Origin: CAXBES01 sp965367015
GTDB lineage: Bacteria > Bacteroidota > Bacteroidia > Flavobacteriales > Flavobacteriaceae
Assembly (NCBI GenBank): GCA_965367015.1
Contig: CBDUGY010000086.1
Location: forward strand, 1 to 12,796
Direction: 5' to 3'
DNA: 12,796 bases
This document shows, piece after piece, positions 5,699 through 12,238 of the stretch. The notes beneath the pieces are model-generated. The model was given only the letters and a program-made list of their open reading frames with translations. It made no database searches and was not told the DNA's origin. Every line of letters begins with the position of its first letter. The stretch's first letter is position 1. Made by a program: the position numbers and the translations under genes.

Positions 5699-6766
5699 TT
5701 AGCGTTGGTTATCTCCTTGTACCTGAATAACCGGAATATAAATTTCGGTCATCCAGTCTGCCGGATTAGGAAATTCTCCCGGATCTGTACTATATACCTC
5801 GAACATTTTTGCCGTTGGATGCATTTTTAAATTGTTAGTGGCTATGTATCCCATGGCTTTATCATACGCTGTTGGAAGATTTTCATAATTTCCTTTTAAG
5901 GTAGTCTTTAAAGCGGTAACAGGTTCCATATAACCACAAACAACAGGACTTCCACTTGGAGTAATAACTCTCTCTGCTACCGGGATAGCCGTCGAAAAAA
6001 TTACAGTATTATTCAGATCGTCAATCTGATTGTAAATCGTAAATGGCATTCCTGAAGACTTTATTGCATTGCTCTCCATATATCCCATTACTTGTCCAAG
6101 CATTGAACCCATTTTAGCACCAATTTCATTTTGGTTTGCTGCGGTAGTCATATACATATAATAGCCTCCGCCATATTGAGTGATACCATCGACGTTGATT
6201 GAAAATTCTTTCATTTCCTTTACAACGACTTTTTCTAAGCTCTCCAAACCTTGTTGAAACATCTTCGAAATACCTGTTTCCATATCATCTTCCTGAAAAG
6301 ACATAAAAACCTTTTCCATGAACGACTGTTCACCTTTCATACCCCACGTTACATTGGACTGTCCCGGTGTTTCAGCATTTTCGAATCTCCAGTATACTTC
6401 ACTTTTCGAATCACCGATTGGAGTATTAAAGGTAATTACTTGATTTATTTCTTTATTCGGAATTACTTTAGTGGTCTTCATTGCACCATCTCCAACCTCC
6501 ATATGTTCACTATTCCAGGAATAAGAAGCACCTTCACCTTCTGTCTTTTCAGCATAATGAATTTTCATGTCCGGATCTAAGCTCATCCAAGGCCCCCATT
6601 CCTGCCAATTTTTGTAGTCCTTAACATTATTATAAACCACTTCAGCAGGGGCTTCCATGATTTTAGTTTCAGCAACGTCATAACTTCCATCTTTTGTCGC
6701 GAAATAGATCGCTCCGCCAATAAGAATTATAAGAACGAGGAATAATAGGTATTTTAACAATTTCAT
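5699..6766 (-). CDS. Membrane-anchored SRPBCC + GyrI-like (effector-binding) domain protein
   Basis: A 355-residue protein. Residues 3-23 form one hydrophobic N-terminal helix (LLKYLLFLVLIILIGGAIYF), an uncleaved anchor or signal. Residues about 30-185 look like an SRPBCC/polyketide-cyclase domain: the opening IMEAPAEVVYNNVKDYKNW, WGPW, then WRFENAE and VTWGMKGE. Residues about 190-350 look like a GyrI/AraC-effector-binding (SOUL-like) domain: GITQYGGGYYMYM, the middle PFTIYNQ, TVIFSTAIPV, then ALKTTLKGNYENLPTAYDKAM and the end DWMTEIYIPV. This double-domain layout occurs widely in Bacteroidota; no function is established and both domains usually bind small hydrophobic ligands. It is the first gene of a two-gene unit with crcB. 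A GyrI domain without a DNA-binding domain argues for ligand binding rather than direct transcription control. Confidence 0.85.
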   Translation of the reverse strand: MKLLKYLLFLVLIILIGGAIYFATKDGSYDVAETKIMEAPAEVVYNNVKDYKNWQEWGPWMSLDPDMKIHYAEKTEGEGASYSWNSEHMEVGDGAMKTTKVIPNKEINQVITFNTPIGDSKSEVYWRFENAETPGQSNVTWGMKGEQSFMEKVFMSFQEDDMETGISKMFQQGLESLEKVVVKEMKEFSINVDGITQYGGGYYMYMTTAANQNEIGAKMGSMLGQVMGYMESNAIKSSGMPFTIYNQIDDLNNTVIFSTAIPVAERVITPSGSPVVCGYMEPVTALKTTLKGNYENLPTAYDKAMGYIATNNLKMHPTAKMFEVYSTDPGEFPNPADWMTEIYIPVIQVQGDNQR

Positions 6767-6825
6767 GCTATGGGGAATTTATTTATTTGTGCTAAGATAA
6801 TCATTTTTAACATTTAATATTTTGC

Positions 6826-6833
6826 TACATTTG
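6826..6833 (+). promoter_or_regulatory. -7 promoter element TACATTTG for the DPP III gene
   Basis: A perfect TAnnTTTG match that ends 23 nt before the ATG at 6857. The triplet 16 nt upstream is TTA rather than TTG, so the -33 half is weak. Confidence 0.55.
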
Positions 6834-6856
6834 CTGAAAACCAATAAAATCTTAAA

Positions 6857-8896
6857 ATGAAGAATACTTTTTTTATAGCAATGGCTATGAGTGGGTTACT
6901 GTTTTTTTCTTGCGCTGATGAGAAAAAAGATAAGGCAGAACCAGAGGTTGCAGAAGTAAAGACTGACGACTTTAATTATATGGTAGAGCAATTCGCCGAT
7001 ATTAAGGTGTTGCGTTATCAAATTCCCGGTTGGGAACAACTTTCTTTAAAAGAACAAAAACTTGTGTATTATCTGGTACAAGCCGGATTGGAAGGACGTG
7101 ATATCATGTGGGATCAAAATTACCGTCATAATTTAACCATTAGAAAAGCCTTAGAAAATGTTTACACAAATTATTCAGGAGATAAAGATTCGGAAGACTG
7201 GAAGAATTTCGTTACCTATATGAAGCGTGTTTGGTTCTCTAACGGGATACACCACCACTATTCGAATGATAAAATCAAGCCAGAGTTTTCTTCGGAATAT
7301 TTAAAAACTTTACTTGCAGATACGAATTCAACACTCGAAGGTGAAGCTTTCGATGTTATTTTCAACGATAAGGATTCAAAGAAAGTGAATCAGGGGAAAG
7401 GTGTCGATAATGTGGCACTTTCCGCAGTAAATTTTTACGGCCCTAATGTCACCAATAAAGACGTTGAGAATTTCTACAAAGCAAAAAAATCTCCAAATCC
7501 GGACAAACCATTATCGTTCGGACTTAATTCGCAGTTAGTCAAAGAGAACGGGCAGTTAAAAGAACGCGTGTATAAGTCGGGAGGCTTATACGGCGCAGCT
7601 ATCGACAAAATTATTTCTTGGCTTGAAAAAGCACAGGGAGTTGCTGAAAATAAAGCACAAGGAGATGCGATTGGATTGTTGATTAAGTATTACAAAACAG
7701 GAGATTTACAAACTTGGGATGATTATAATGTGGCTTGGACTGCTGCTACCGAAGGTAATATCGACTATATCAATAGTTTTATTGAAGTATATAACGATCC
7801 GCTGGGATATAGAGGTTCTTACGAAACTATTGTTCAGATAAAAGATTTCGATATGTCTCAAAAAATGGCGGTTCTTTCAGAAAATGCACAGTGGTTTGAA
7901 GACAACTCTCCCTTAATGGAAGAGCATAAGAAGAAAAATGTTGTTGGAGTTACTTACAAAGTAGTTAATGTAGCTGGAGAGGCGGGAGATGCTTCACCAA
8001 GTACTCCAATTGGAGTTAATTTACCAAACGCTAACTGGATTCGTGCTGCCGTAGGTAGTAAGTCAGTTTCTCTCGGAAATATTATTCACGCATATAATAA
8101 TGCAGGTAGTACAGGACGGTTGGCAGAATTTGTACATGATGAAGAGGAAGAAGCCTTAGAAAAGGAATACGGGCAAATAGGCGATAAACTGCATACGGCA
8201 TTGCATGAGGTTATCGGGCACGCATCCGGACAGTTAAATCCGGGCGTTGGTGAAACAAAAGAAACACTTAAGAACTATGCCTCTACGTTGGAAGAGGGAC
8301 GCGCAGACTTAGTTGGACTATATTATCTGTATAATCCTAAGATACAAGAATTAGGCTTGGTAGACGACTGGAAAAAAGTTGGTACTGCTGCTTATGACGG
8401 ATACATTAGAAATGGTTTGATGACTCAGTTAATTCGCTTGAATTTAGGTGACGATGTTGAGGAGGCTCACATGCGTAACCGTCAGTGGGTTTCTGCTTGG
8501 GCTTACGAAAAGGGGAAAGCCGATAATGTGATCGAAAAAGTGACTCGCGATGGAAAAACTTATTTCAAGATCAATGATTACGAAAAATTACATTCTTTAT
8601 TCGGAGAACTACTTCGTGAAACGCAACGTATAAAATCTGAAGGAGATTATGCAGCTGTTGAAGCCTTAGTTGAAGGCTATGGAGTAAAAGTAGATCAGGC
8701 GTTGCATGCTGAAGTTTTAGAGCGTAATAAGCAATTTACTTCTGCACCTTACAGCGGCTTCGTAAATCCGGTATTAGTTCCGAAAATGGATGATAATGGC
8801 GAGATTGAAAGTATTAGTGTTGTGCAACCTGAGTCTTTTGAGTCTCAAATGTTAGAATACGCTAAGAACTATAGCAATTTACCTGCGAAAAATTAA
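6857..8896 (+). CDS. Dipeptidyl peptidase III (peptidase family M49), lipoprotein
   Basis: A 679-residue zinc aminopeptidase-like protein that should release dipeptides from the N-terminus of short peptides. The N-terminus is a lipoprotein signal ending in FFSC with C19 lipidated, followed by a charged linker, so it acts in the envelope. The two M49 zinc motifs are intact: HEVIGH at 450-455 (two histidine ligands and the catalytic E451) and EEGRAD at 479-484 (the third ligand lies in this EE pair). Length agrees with the known Bacteroides thetaiotaomicron enzyme (about 675 residues). Bacteroidota members of this family are often mislabelled dihydrofolate reductase in databases; nothing here supports that. 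The gene is monocistronic: it has its own -7 element (6826-6833) and a strong terminator at 8921-8950. Confidence 0.95.
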   Translation: MKNTFFIAMAMSGLLFFSCADEKKDKAEPEVAEVKTDDFNYMVEQFADIKVLRYQIPGWEQLSLKEQKLVYYLVQAGLEGRDIMWDQNYRHNLTIRKALENVYTNYSGDKDSEDWKNFVTYMKRVWFSNGIHHHYSNDKIKPEFSSEYLKTLLADTNSTLEGEAFDVIFNDKDSKKVNQGKGVDNVALSAVNFYGPNVTNKDVENFYKAKKSPNPDKPLSFGLNSQLVKENGQLKERVYKSGGLYGAAIDKIISWLEKAQGVAENKAQGDAIGLLIKYYKTGDLQTWDDYNVAWTAATEGNIDYINSFIEVYNDPLGYRGSYETIVQIKDFDMSQKMAVLSENAQWFEDNSPLMEEHKKKNVVGVTYKVVNVAGEAGDASPSTPIGVNLPNANWIRAAVGSKSVSLGNIIHAYNNAGSTGRLAEFVHDEEEEALEKEYGQIGDKLHTALHEVIGHASGQLNPGVGETKETLKNYASTLEEGRADLVGLYYLYNPKIQELGLVDDWKKVGTAAYDGYIRNGLMTQLIRLNLGDDVEEAHMRNRQWVSAWAYEKGKADNVIEKVTRDGKTYFKINDYEKLHSLFGELLRETQRIKSEGDYAAVEALVEGYGVKVDQALHAEVLERNKQFTSAPYSGFVNPVLVPKMDDNGEIESISVVQPESFESQMLEYAKNYSNLPAKN

Positions 8897-8920
8897 TATT
8901 TTTCTACACTTACAATATTG

Positions 8921-8950
8921 AAAGACTGTCTTCGGACAGTCTTTTTTTTT
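8921..8950 (+). terminator. Intrinsic terminator after the DPP III gene (UUCG tetraloop)
   Basis: AAAGACTGTC (8921-8930) pairs perfectly with GACAGTCTTT (8935-8944) around a TTCG tetraloop, followed by T to 8950. It starts 24 bp after the DPP III stop. The stop codon of the convergent small membrane protein (8949-8951) lies in the end of the T-tract, so the hairpin separates the two convergent units, though only the plus direction has a good U-tail. Confidence 0.92.
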
Positions 8951-9137
8951 AACCCTTTAACAATGTTTTTATAAGCAGCAACAAGCCGACAAAAACTAAA
9001 AAACCTATCAGAATCCAAAAACTCCCTTTATAATGTTTATTATGAAGCTTCTTATCTTTCCGGTAGCTGAAAAACATAAGTACAATAAAAGCAATGACAA
9101 ATAAAAGAGCGAAGATCCATTGACCGGTACTAAACAT
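8949..9137 (-). CDS. Small two-helix membrane protein, conserved hypothetical
   Basis: A 62-residue protein with two hydrophobic helices (about residues 6-24 and 41-59) joined by a strongly basic loop (SYRKDKKLHNKHYKGS), which should face the cytoplasm and place both ends outside. I recall similar short proteins with this YRKDKKLH loop in many Flavobacteriaceae, none with a known function. A good promoter lies directly upstream on the minus strand (TATTTTTG at 9159-9166 and TTG at 9183-9185), which supports it as a real gene. It is transcribed towards the DPP III gene and its stop codon lies inside that gene's terminator T-tract. Confidence 0.8.
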   Translation of the reverse strand: MFSTGQWIFALLFVIAFIVLMFFSYRKDKKLHNKHYKGSFWILIGFLVFVGLLLLIKTLLKG

Positions 9138-9173
9138 AAATTTGTAGTTTTACAATTGCAAAAATACAAATTT
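9138..9173. repeat. 9-bp inverted repeat spanning the small membrane protein's promoter
   Basis: AAATTTGTA (9138-9146) and TACAAATTT (9165-9173) are exact reverse complements 18 bp apart. They bracket the -7 element and the presumed transcription start of the minus-strand gene, so they could be an operator or a 5' leader structure. The AT-rich composition makes chance a real possibility. Confidence 0.35.
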
Positions 9174-9185
9174 GAAATGATGCAA
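9159..9185 (-). promoter_or_regulatory. Promoter of the small membrane protein gene (TTG-N16-TATTTTTG)
   Basis: On the minus strand, TTG (9185-9183) is followed after 16 nt by TATTTTTG (9166-9159), a perfect TAnnTTTG. The start codon lies 21 nt downstream. Between here and the plus-strand gene at 9331 I see no other gene, only two tiny overlapping ORFs of about ten codons and short palindromes. Confidence 0.6.
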
Positions 9186-9330
9186 TATACTTCTGTTATC
9201 TTTCATTGATGAGCAATGTTAGAATAAGTGAAAGTTGAGCTTACTTTTTAGAAGATTTTTACTTAGAGATACCCACCGGTGTGGAGTTAAAGTTTAATTT
9301 AAAAAATAACCACAGTAGTGGGAAATAAAT

Positions 9331-9717
9331 ATGAAAGACAAAATAGCCGCTGTACACGAGTTTCATAAAGCCTTTGGCTTGGGAATAAAAGATAAGCCTA
9401 CAGCCGACCTTGATATTAAAAAGAATCTACTTAGGTACGAATTAATGCGAGAAGAGAACGAAGAATACCTGGAAGCGGCAAATAATAACGACTTAGTCGA
9501 GGTTGCGGATGCCCTGGGAGATATGCTTTATATATTGTGCGGTACTATTATCGAACACGGTATGCAACATAAGATTGAAGAAGTTTTTAATGAAATTCAG
9601 CGAAGTAATATGAGTAAGTTGGGTGCCAATGGTAAACCAATTTATCGCGAAGACGGAAAAGTTTTAAAGGGGCCTAATTACTTTAAACCCAATATCAAAT
9701 CTATCTTGGAGAAATAA
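9331..9717 (+). CDS. All-alpha NTP pyrophosphohydrolase (MazG/HisE-like superfamily)
   Basis: A 128-residue helical protein that should hydrolyse a nucleoside triphosphate to the monophosphate and pyrophosphate in the cytoplasm. The magnesium-binding motif EExxE-N11-ExxD is complete: E41-E42-N43-E44-E45, then E57-V58-A59-D60, with D64 one turn further (DALGDMLYIL). The C-terminal part (NMSKLGANGKPIYREDGKVLKGPNYFKPN, about residues 93-121) is typical of the small MazG-like proteins that act as a homodimer or tetramer and are often described as phosphoribosyl-ATP pyrophosphohydrolase-like; there are no histidine genes around, so a house-cleaning role is more likely. The preceding 190 bp holds no clear TAnnTTTG element; CCAC-AGTA-GTGG (9310-9321) could form a small hairpin just before the start. 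Confidence 0.88.
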   Translation: MKDKIAAVHEFHKAFGLGIKDKPTADLDIKKNLLRYELMREENEEYLEAANNNDLVEVADALGDMLYILCGTIIEHGMQHKIEEVFNEIQRSNMSKLGANGKPIYREDGKVLKGPNYFKPNIKSILEK

Positions 9718-9795
9718 TTATTACTAGGTGAAGTTTCAGAGATTTTTCAGACTACAAGTATTTTTACACTTTTGACAAGGTAGGGAATAGGGCGA

Positions 9796-10863
9796 TTATA
9801 CTTCGTAACGCCATCCAAACGGATCTTCAGATTTGTTGTACTGTATATCCATTAATTCTTTCTTGAATTTTGCAGAATAACCCCCGGAAGTAGGTGGTAG
9901 ATCATAAACTTTGTCTTGATAGCCAAAAGCACTCACCGGACTTATTACCGCAGCAGTTCCGGCACCAAAGATTTCTTTTAGAGTTCCGTTTTTTGCAGCT
10001 TCTATAAGTTCGCTTACCAATATTGGTCTTACTTCTACAGGGATTCCATCTCTTTCTGCTAATTTGATCACACTTTTTCGAGTAACACCGTCTAAAATTC
10101 GATCGCTGGTTGGTGCAGTTAATAATGTATCGTTGATCCTGAAGAAAACATTCATAGTACCTGCTTCTTCCAAATATTTATGTTCATTGGCGTCAGTCCA
10201 AATAACTTGCTGAAACCCTTTCTGTCTCGCTAGATTTGTAGGAAAGAATTGTGCTCCATAATTTCCGGCAGCTTTAGCAGCACCTACGCCACCATTCGCA
10301 GAGCGACTGTATTCTTCAGCAATTACTACTCGAACATCGCCGGTATAGTAGGCCTGGGCGGGAGACAAAAGAATCATGAATTTATATTGATCGGAAGGAG
10401 AAGCAGAAACTCCAACTTGTGTTGCCATTACAAACGGACGTATATACAAGGAATTTCCTAAACCCGGCTTTACCCACTCTCTGTCTAATTCTAAAAGCTT
10501 ATGTAAGGCTTCGAAAAAAATATCTTCCGGAAACTCAGGTATAGCCATTCGCTTCGAAGATTTATTAATTCGTTTAAAATTTTCATCGGGTCGAAATAAA
10601 AACACTCTTCCATTATCGTCTTTAAAAGCTTTCATTCCTTCAAAAACTGCTTGTCCGTAATGAAATACCTTAGCGGCAGGCGAAATTGTTAGCGGCCCGT
10701 ATGGTCTAATGGTAGGTTCTTGCCATGCCCCATTTTTAAAATCACACTCAAACATATGGTCGGTAAAGGTGTTTCCGAATACCAAATTATCAAAATCAAC
10801 CTCGTCAATTCTAGATTTTTCAGCTTTTTGTATGTTTATAAGTTGTGATTTTGATAAATTCAT
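9796..10863 (-). CDS. ilvE: Branched-chain amino acid aminotransferase
   Basis: A 355-residue fold-type IV PLP enzyme that interconverts leucine, isoleucine and valine with their 2-oxo acids, using 2-oxoglutarate/glutamate. Length and sequence fit the longer (eukaryote-like, group II) BCAT class. Readable signatures are HYGQAVFEGMKAF (68-80), RPDENFKR (91-98), YIRPF (140-144), the PLP lysine K197 in GAAKAAGNYGAQ, EEAGTMNVFF (232-241) and the phosphate-site region SDRILDGVTRKSV. The C-terminus (GTAAVISPVSAFGY) is also typical. It is monocistronic, with its own promoter in the 110-bp region shared with the divergent DUF4920 gene, and it converges on the NTP pyrophosphohydrolase across a 78-bp gap in which I see no clear terminator. 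Confidence 0.96.
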   Translation of the reverse strand: MNLSKSQLINIQKAEKSRIDEVDFDNLVFGNTFTDHMFECDFKNGAWQEPTIRPYGPLTISPAAKVFHYGQAVFEGMKAFKDDNGRVFLFRPDENFKRINKSSKRMAIPEFPEDIFFEALHKLLELDREWVKPGLGNSLYIRPFVMATQVGVSASPSDQYKFMILLSPAQAYYTGDVRVVIAEEYSRSANGGVGAAKAAGNYGAQFFPTNLARQKGFQQVIWTDANEHKYLEEAGTMNVFFRINDTLLTAPTSDRILDGVTRKSVIKLAERDGIPVEVRPILVSELIEAAKNGTLKEIFGAGTAAVISPVSAFGYQDKVYDLPPTSGGYSAKFKKELMDIQYNKSEDPFGWRYEV

Positions 10864-10882
10864 AGAAAGAGATATTTAGCTG

Positions 10883-10909
10883 CAAAAATACTCATTTTTT
10901 TGGGCACAA
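10883..10909 (-). promoter_or_regulatory. ilvE promoter (TTG-N16-TATTTTTG)
   Basis: On the minus strand TTG (10909-10907) precedes TATTTTTG (10890-10883) by 16 nt, the same spacing as at 9159-9185. The start codon lies 19 nt downstream. No riboswitch or leader peptide is evident for this gene. Confidence 0.6.
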
Positions 10910-10926
10910 AAAATCTAAAATTATGA

Positions 10927-10934
10927 TAAATTTG
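10927..10934 (+). promoter_or_regulatory. -7 promoter element TAAATTTG for the DUF4920 gene
   Basis: A perfect TAnnTTTG match 39 nt before the ATG at 10974. The nearest TTG (10900-10902) is 24 nt upstream, slightly far. It is back to back with the ilvE promoter. Confidence 0.5.
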
Positions 10935-10973
10935 AAGTATATTATTTAATTATTAATTTCAGAAAAATTTACA

Positions 10974-11489
10974 ATGAAAAATCTATTGTTTATCGCAGTA
11001 TTATCATTCTTAATAATTGGCTGCAACGAAGATAAAAAAAAGGACGTAGCTTCAACTGAAGCACAAACTGAAGAAGTTGCAATTAATTACCAATCTATTG
11101 GAGAAGAGATCACCGATGAGGCGGTTCTTACCAAGGAAGAAATCCAAGAAAAATATAAAAATTTAAAGCCAGGTGATACGGTTGCCGTTAAATTTAAGTC
11201 GGAAGTTAAAGAAGTTTGCCAAAATAAAGGTTGCTGGATGAAGATGGATATGGGCGATGAAGTGGCAATGGTTAAATTTAAGGACTACGGATTTTTTATG
11301 CCGAAAGATCTTGCGGGTCAGGAAGTGATTGTAGACGGAAAAGCGTTTGTAGAAGAGATGAGTGTTGAAGACCAACGTCACTATGCTGAAGATGCAGGTA
11401 AGACAGCAGCGGAAGTTGCAGCAATTACAGAGCCTAAAAGAACATTGTCTTTTATTTCTTCTGGCGTGCTTATTCCTGAAAAGCAATAA
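10974..11489 (+). CDS. DUF4920 domain-containing lipoprotein
   Basis: A 171-residue protein with a lipoprotein signal ending in IIGC (C17 lipidated) and a charged linker, so it is an envelope lipoprotein. From about residue 40 it fits DUF4920: a small OB-like beta domain with VKEVCQNKGCWMKM (78-91; C82, C87 and W88), MVKFKDYGFFMPKDLAGQEVIVDGKA (99-124), RHYAEDAGKT (135-144) with H136, and the end SFISSGVLI (159-167). The paired cysteines plus the histidine suggest a redox or metal site, but no function is established for the family. It has its own promoter element (10927-10934). The next gene, mnmD, begins 3 nt after the stop and in the same reading frame; the first terminator-like hairpin after it lies inside mnmD. 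Confidence 0.92.
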   Translation: MKNLLFIAVLSFLIIGCNEDKKKDVASTEAQTEEVAINYQSIGEEITDEAVLTKEEIQEKYKNLKPGDTVAVKFKSEVKEVCQNKGCWMKMDMGDEVAMVKFKDYGFFMPKDLAGQEVIVDGKAFVEEMSVEDQRHYAEDAGKTAAEVAAITEPKRTLSFISSGVLIPEKQ

Positions 11490-11492
11490 AAT

Positions 11493-12158
11493 TTGAAACG
11501 TGAATTCCTTACAACCGGAGATGGTTCGGTTACGATCCATCTACCGGAATGGAATGAGCAATATCACTCTAAACATGGTGCGCTTGCTGAAGCGCACCAT
11601 GTTTTTATTCAATCCGGCTTGGATTACTATAGAAGTGAGCATCCAGGCGAAACTGTTTCCATTTTAGAAATAGGATTTGGGACCGGTTTAAATGCCTTGT
11701 TAACATCACTCGAAGCCCAGAATGAAAAGTTCAAAATAAAGTATACCGGTGTTGAAGCTTATCCTGTGGAATCTTCAGAACTTGGCAAGCTAAACTACGC
11801 TGAATTAATAGGCGTTACGAATGCCGAATTTTTACAACTACATTCAACTTCTTGGGAAATTTCTTCAGAAATAAACCCTTATTTTACCCTTATCAAGCGG
11901 AAAATGTTCTTTTCCGAAATAGAAGAAATCAATGCCTTCAATCTTATATATTTCGATGCTTTTGGAGCACGGGTTCAACCAGAACTTTGGACTGAGATTA
12001 TCTTTAGAAAAATGTATCAATCTCTTAAAGTTGGAGGCGTTTTAGTTACATATTAAGCGAAAGGGAGTGTGCGGAGAGCGTTGCAAGCCGTTGGATTTAA
12101 TGTAGAGAGACTTCCCGGGCCTCCGGGGAAACGGGAAATGCTTCGAGCTACAAAATAA
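11493..12158 (+). pseudogene. mnmD: tRNA U34 methyltransferase MnmD, interrupted by an in-frame TAA at codon 188
   Basis: MnmD uses S-adenosylmethionine to methylate nm5(s2)U34 of tRNA to mnm5(s2)U. The first 187 codons read as a normal MnmD: TTGDGSVTIHLPEWNEQYHS, HGALAEAHHVFI (28-39), the SAM-binding motif ILEIGFGTGLN (57-67) and the catalytic-site motif FDAFGARVQPELW (154-166). It then reads VLVTY and TAA (12054-12056). The same frame continues without a break as AKGSVRRALQAVGF, then LPGPPGKREMLRATK, to TAA at 12156-12158, giving the usual length of about 220 residues. The family normally has TYCAKG or TYSAKG here; a TCA serine codon would need one change to become TAA. The start is TTG at 11493, the only start that keeps the conserved N-terminus. 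The truncated protein lacks the GPPGKREM motif and is probably inactive, unless the stop is a sequencing error or is read through. Confidence 0.85.
11571..11609 (+). terminator. Perfect 15-bp terminator-like hairpin inside the mnmD coding sequence
   Basis: AAACATGGTGCGCTT (11571-11585) pairs without mismatch with AAGCGCACCATGTTT (11590-11604) around a GCTG loop, followed by TTATT. It covers mnmD codons 27-38. It has the form of an intrinsic terminator and is the first such structure after the DUF4920 promoter, so it may end or reduce transcription entering mnmD. Translation through it would be expected to weaken termination. Confidence 0.6.
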
Positions 12159-12238
12159 AGGAATAGAGTTCTTTCTCACAATGTTGCGTTAAATCCTTTG
12201 GTCTTGGTCTACTAAACCCGTAATTTTTATAAAAAAAA

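Noticed and set aside
6767..6856. Fluoride riboswitch upstream of the SRPBCC-crcB unit
   Set aside because: I could not find the conserved elements of the crcB motif in this AT-rich 90-bp divergent region.
9178..9240. Two ten-codon overlapping ORFs upstream of the NTP pyrophosphohydrolase as leader peptides
   Set aside because: There is no terminator or sequestering hairpin between them and the gene, and no clear promoter before them.
9274..9281. CACCGGTG palindrome as an operator
   Set aside because: A single 8-bp palindrome with no second copy near and no regulator to link it to.
12054..12056. The TAA in mnmD as a recoded (readthrough or non-standard) codon
   Set aside because: TAA ends many other genes in this window and no recoding signal is visible, so mutation or sequence error is the simpler explanation.
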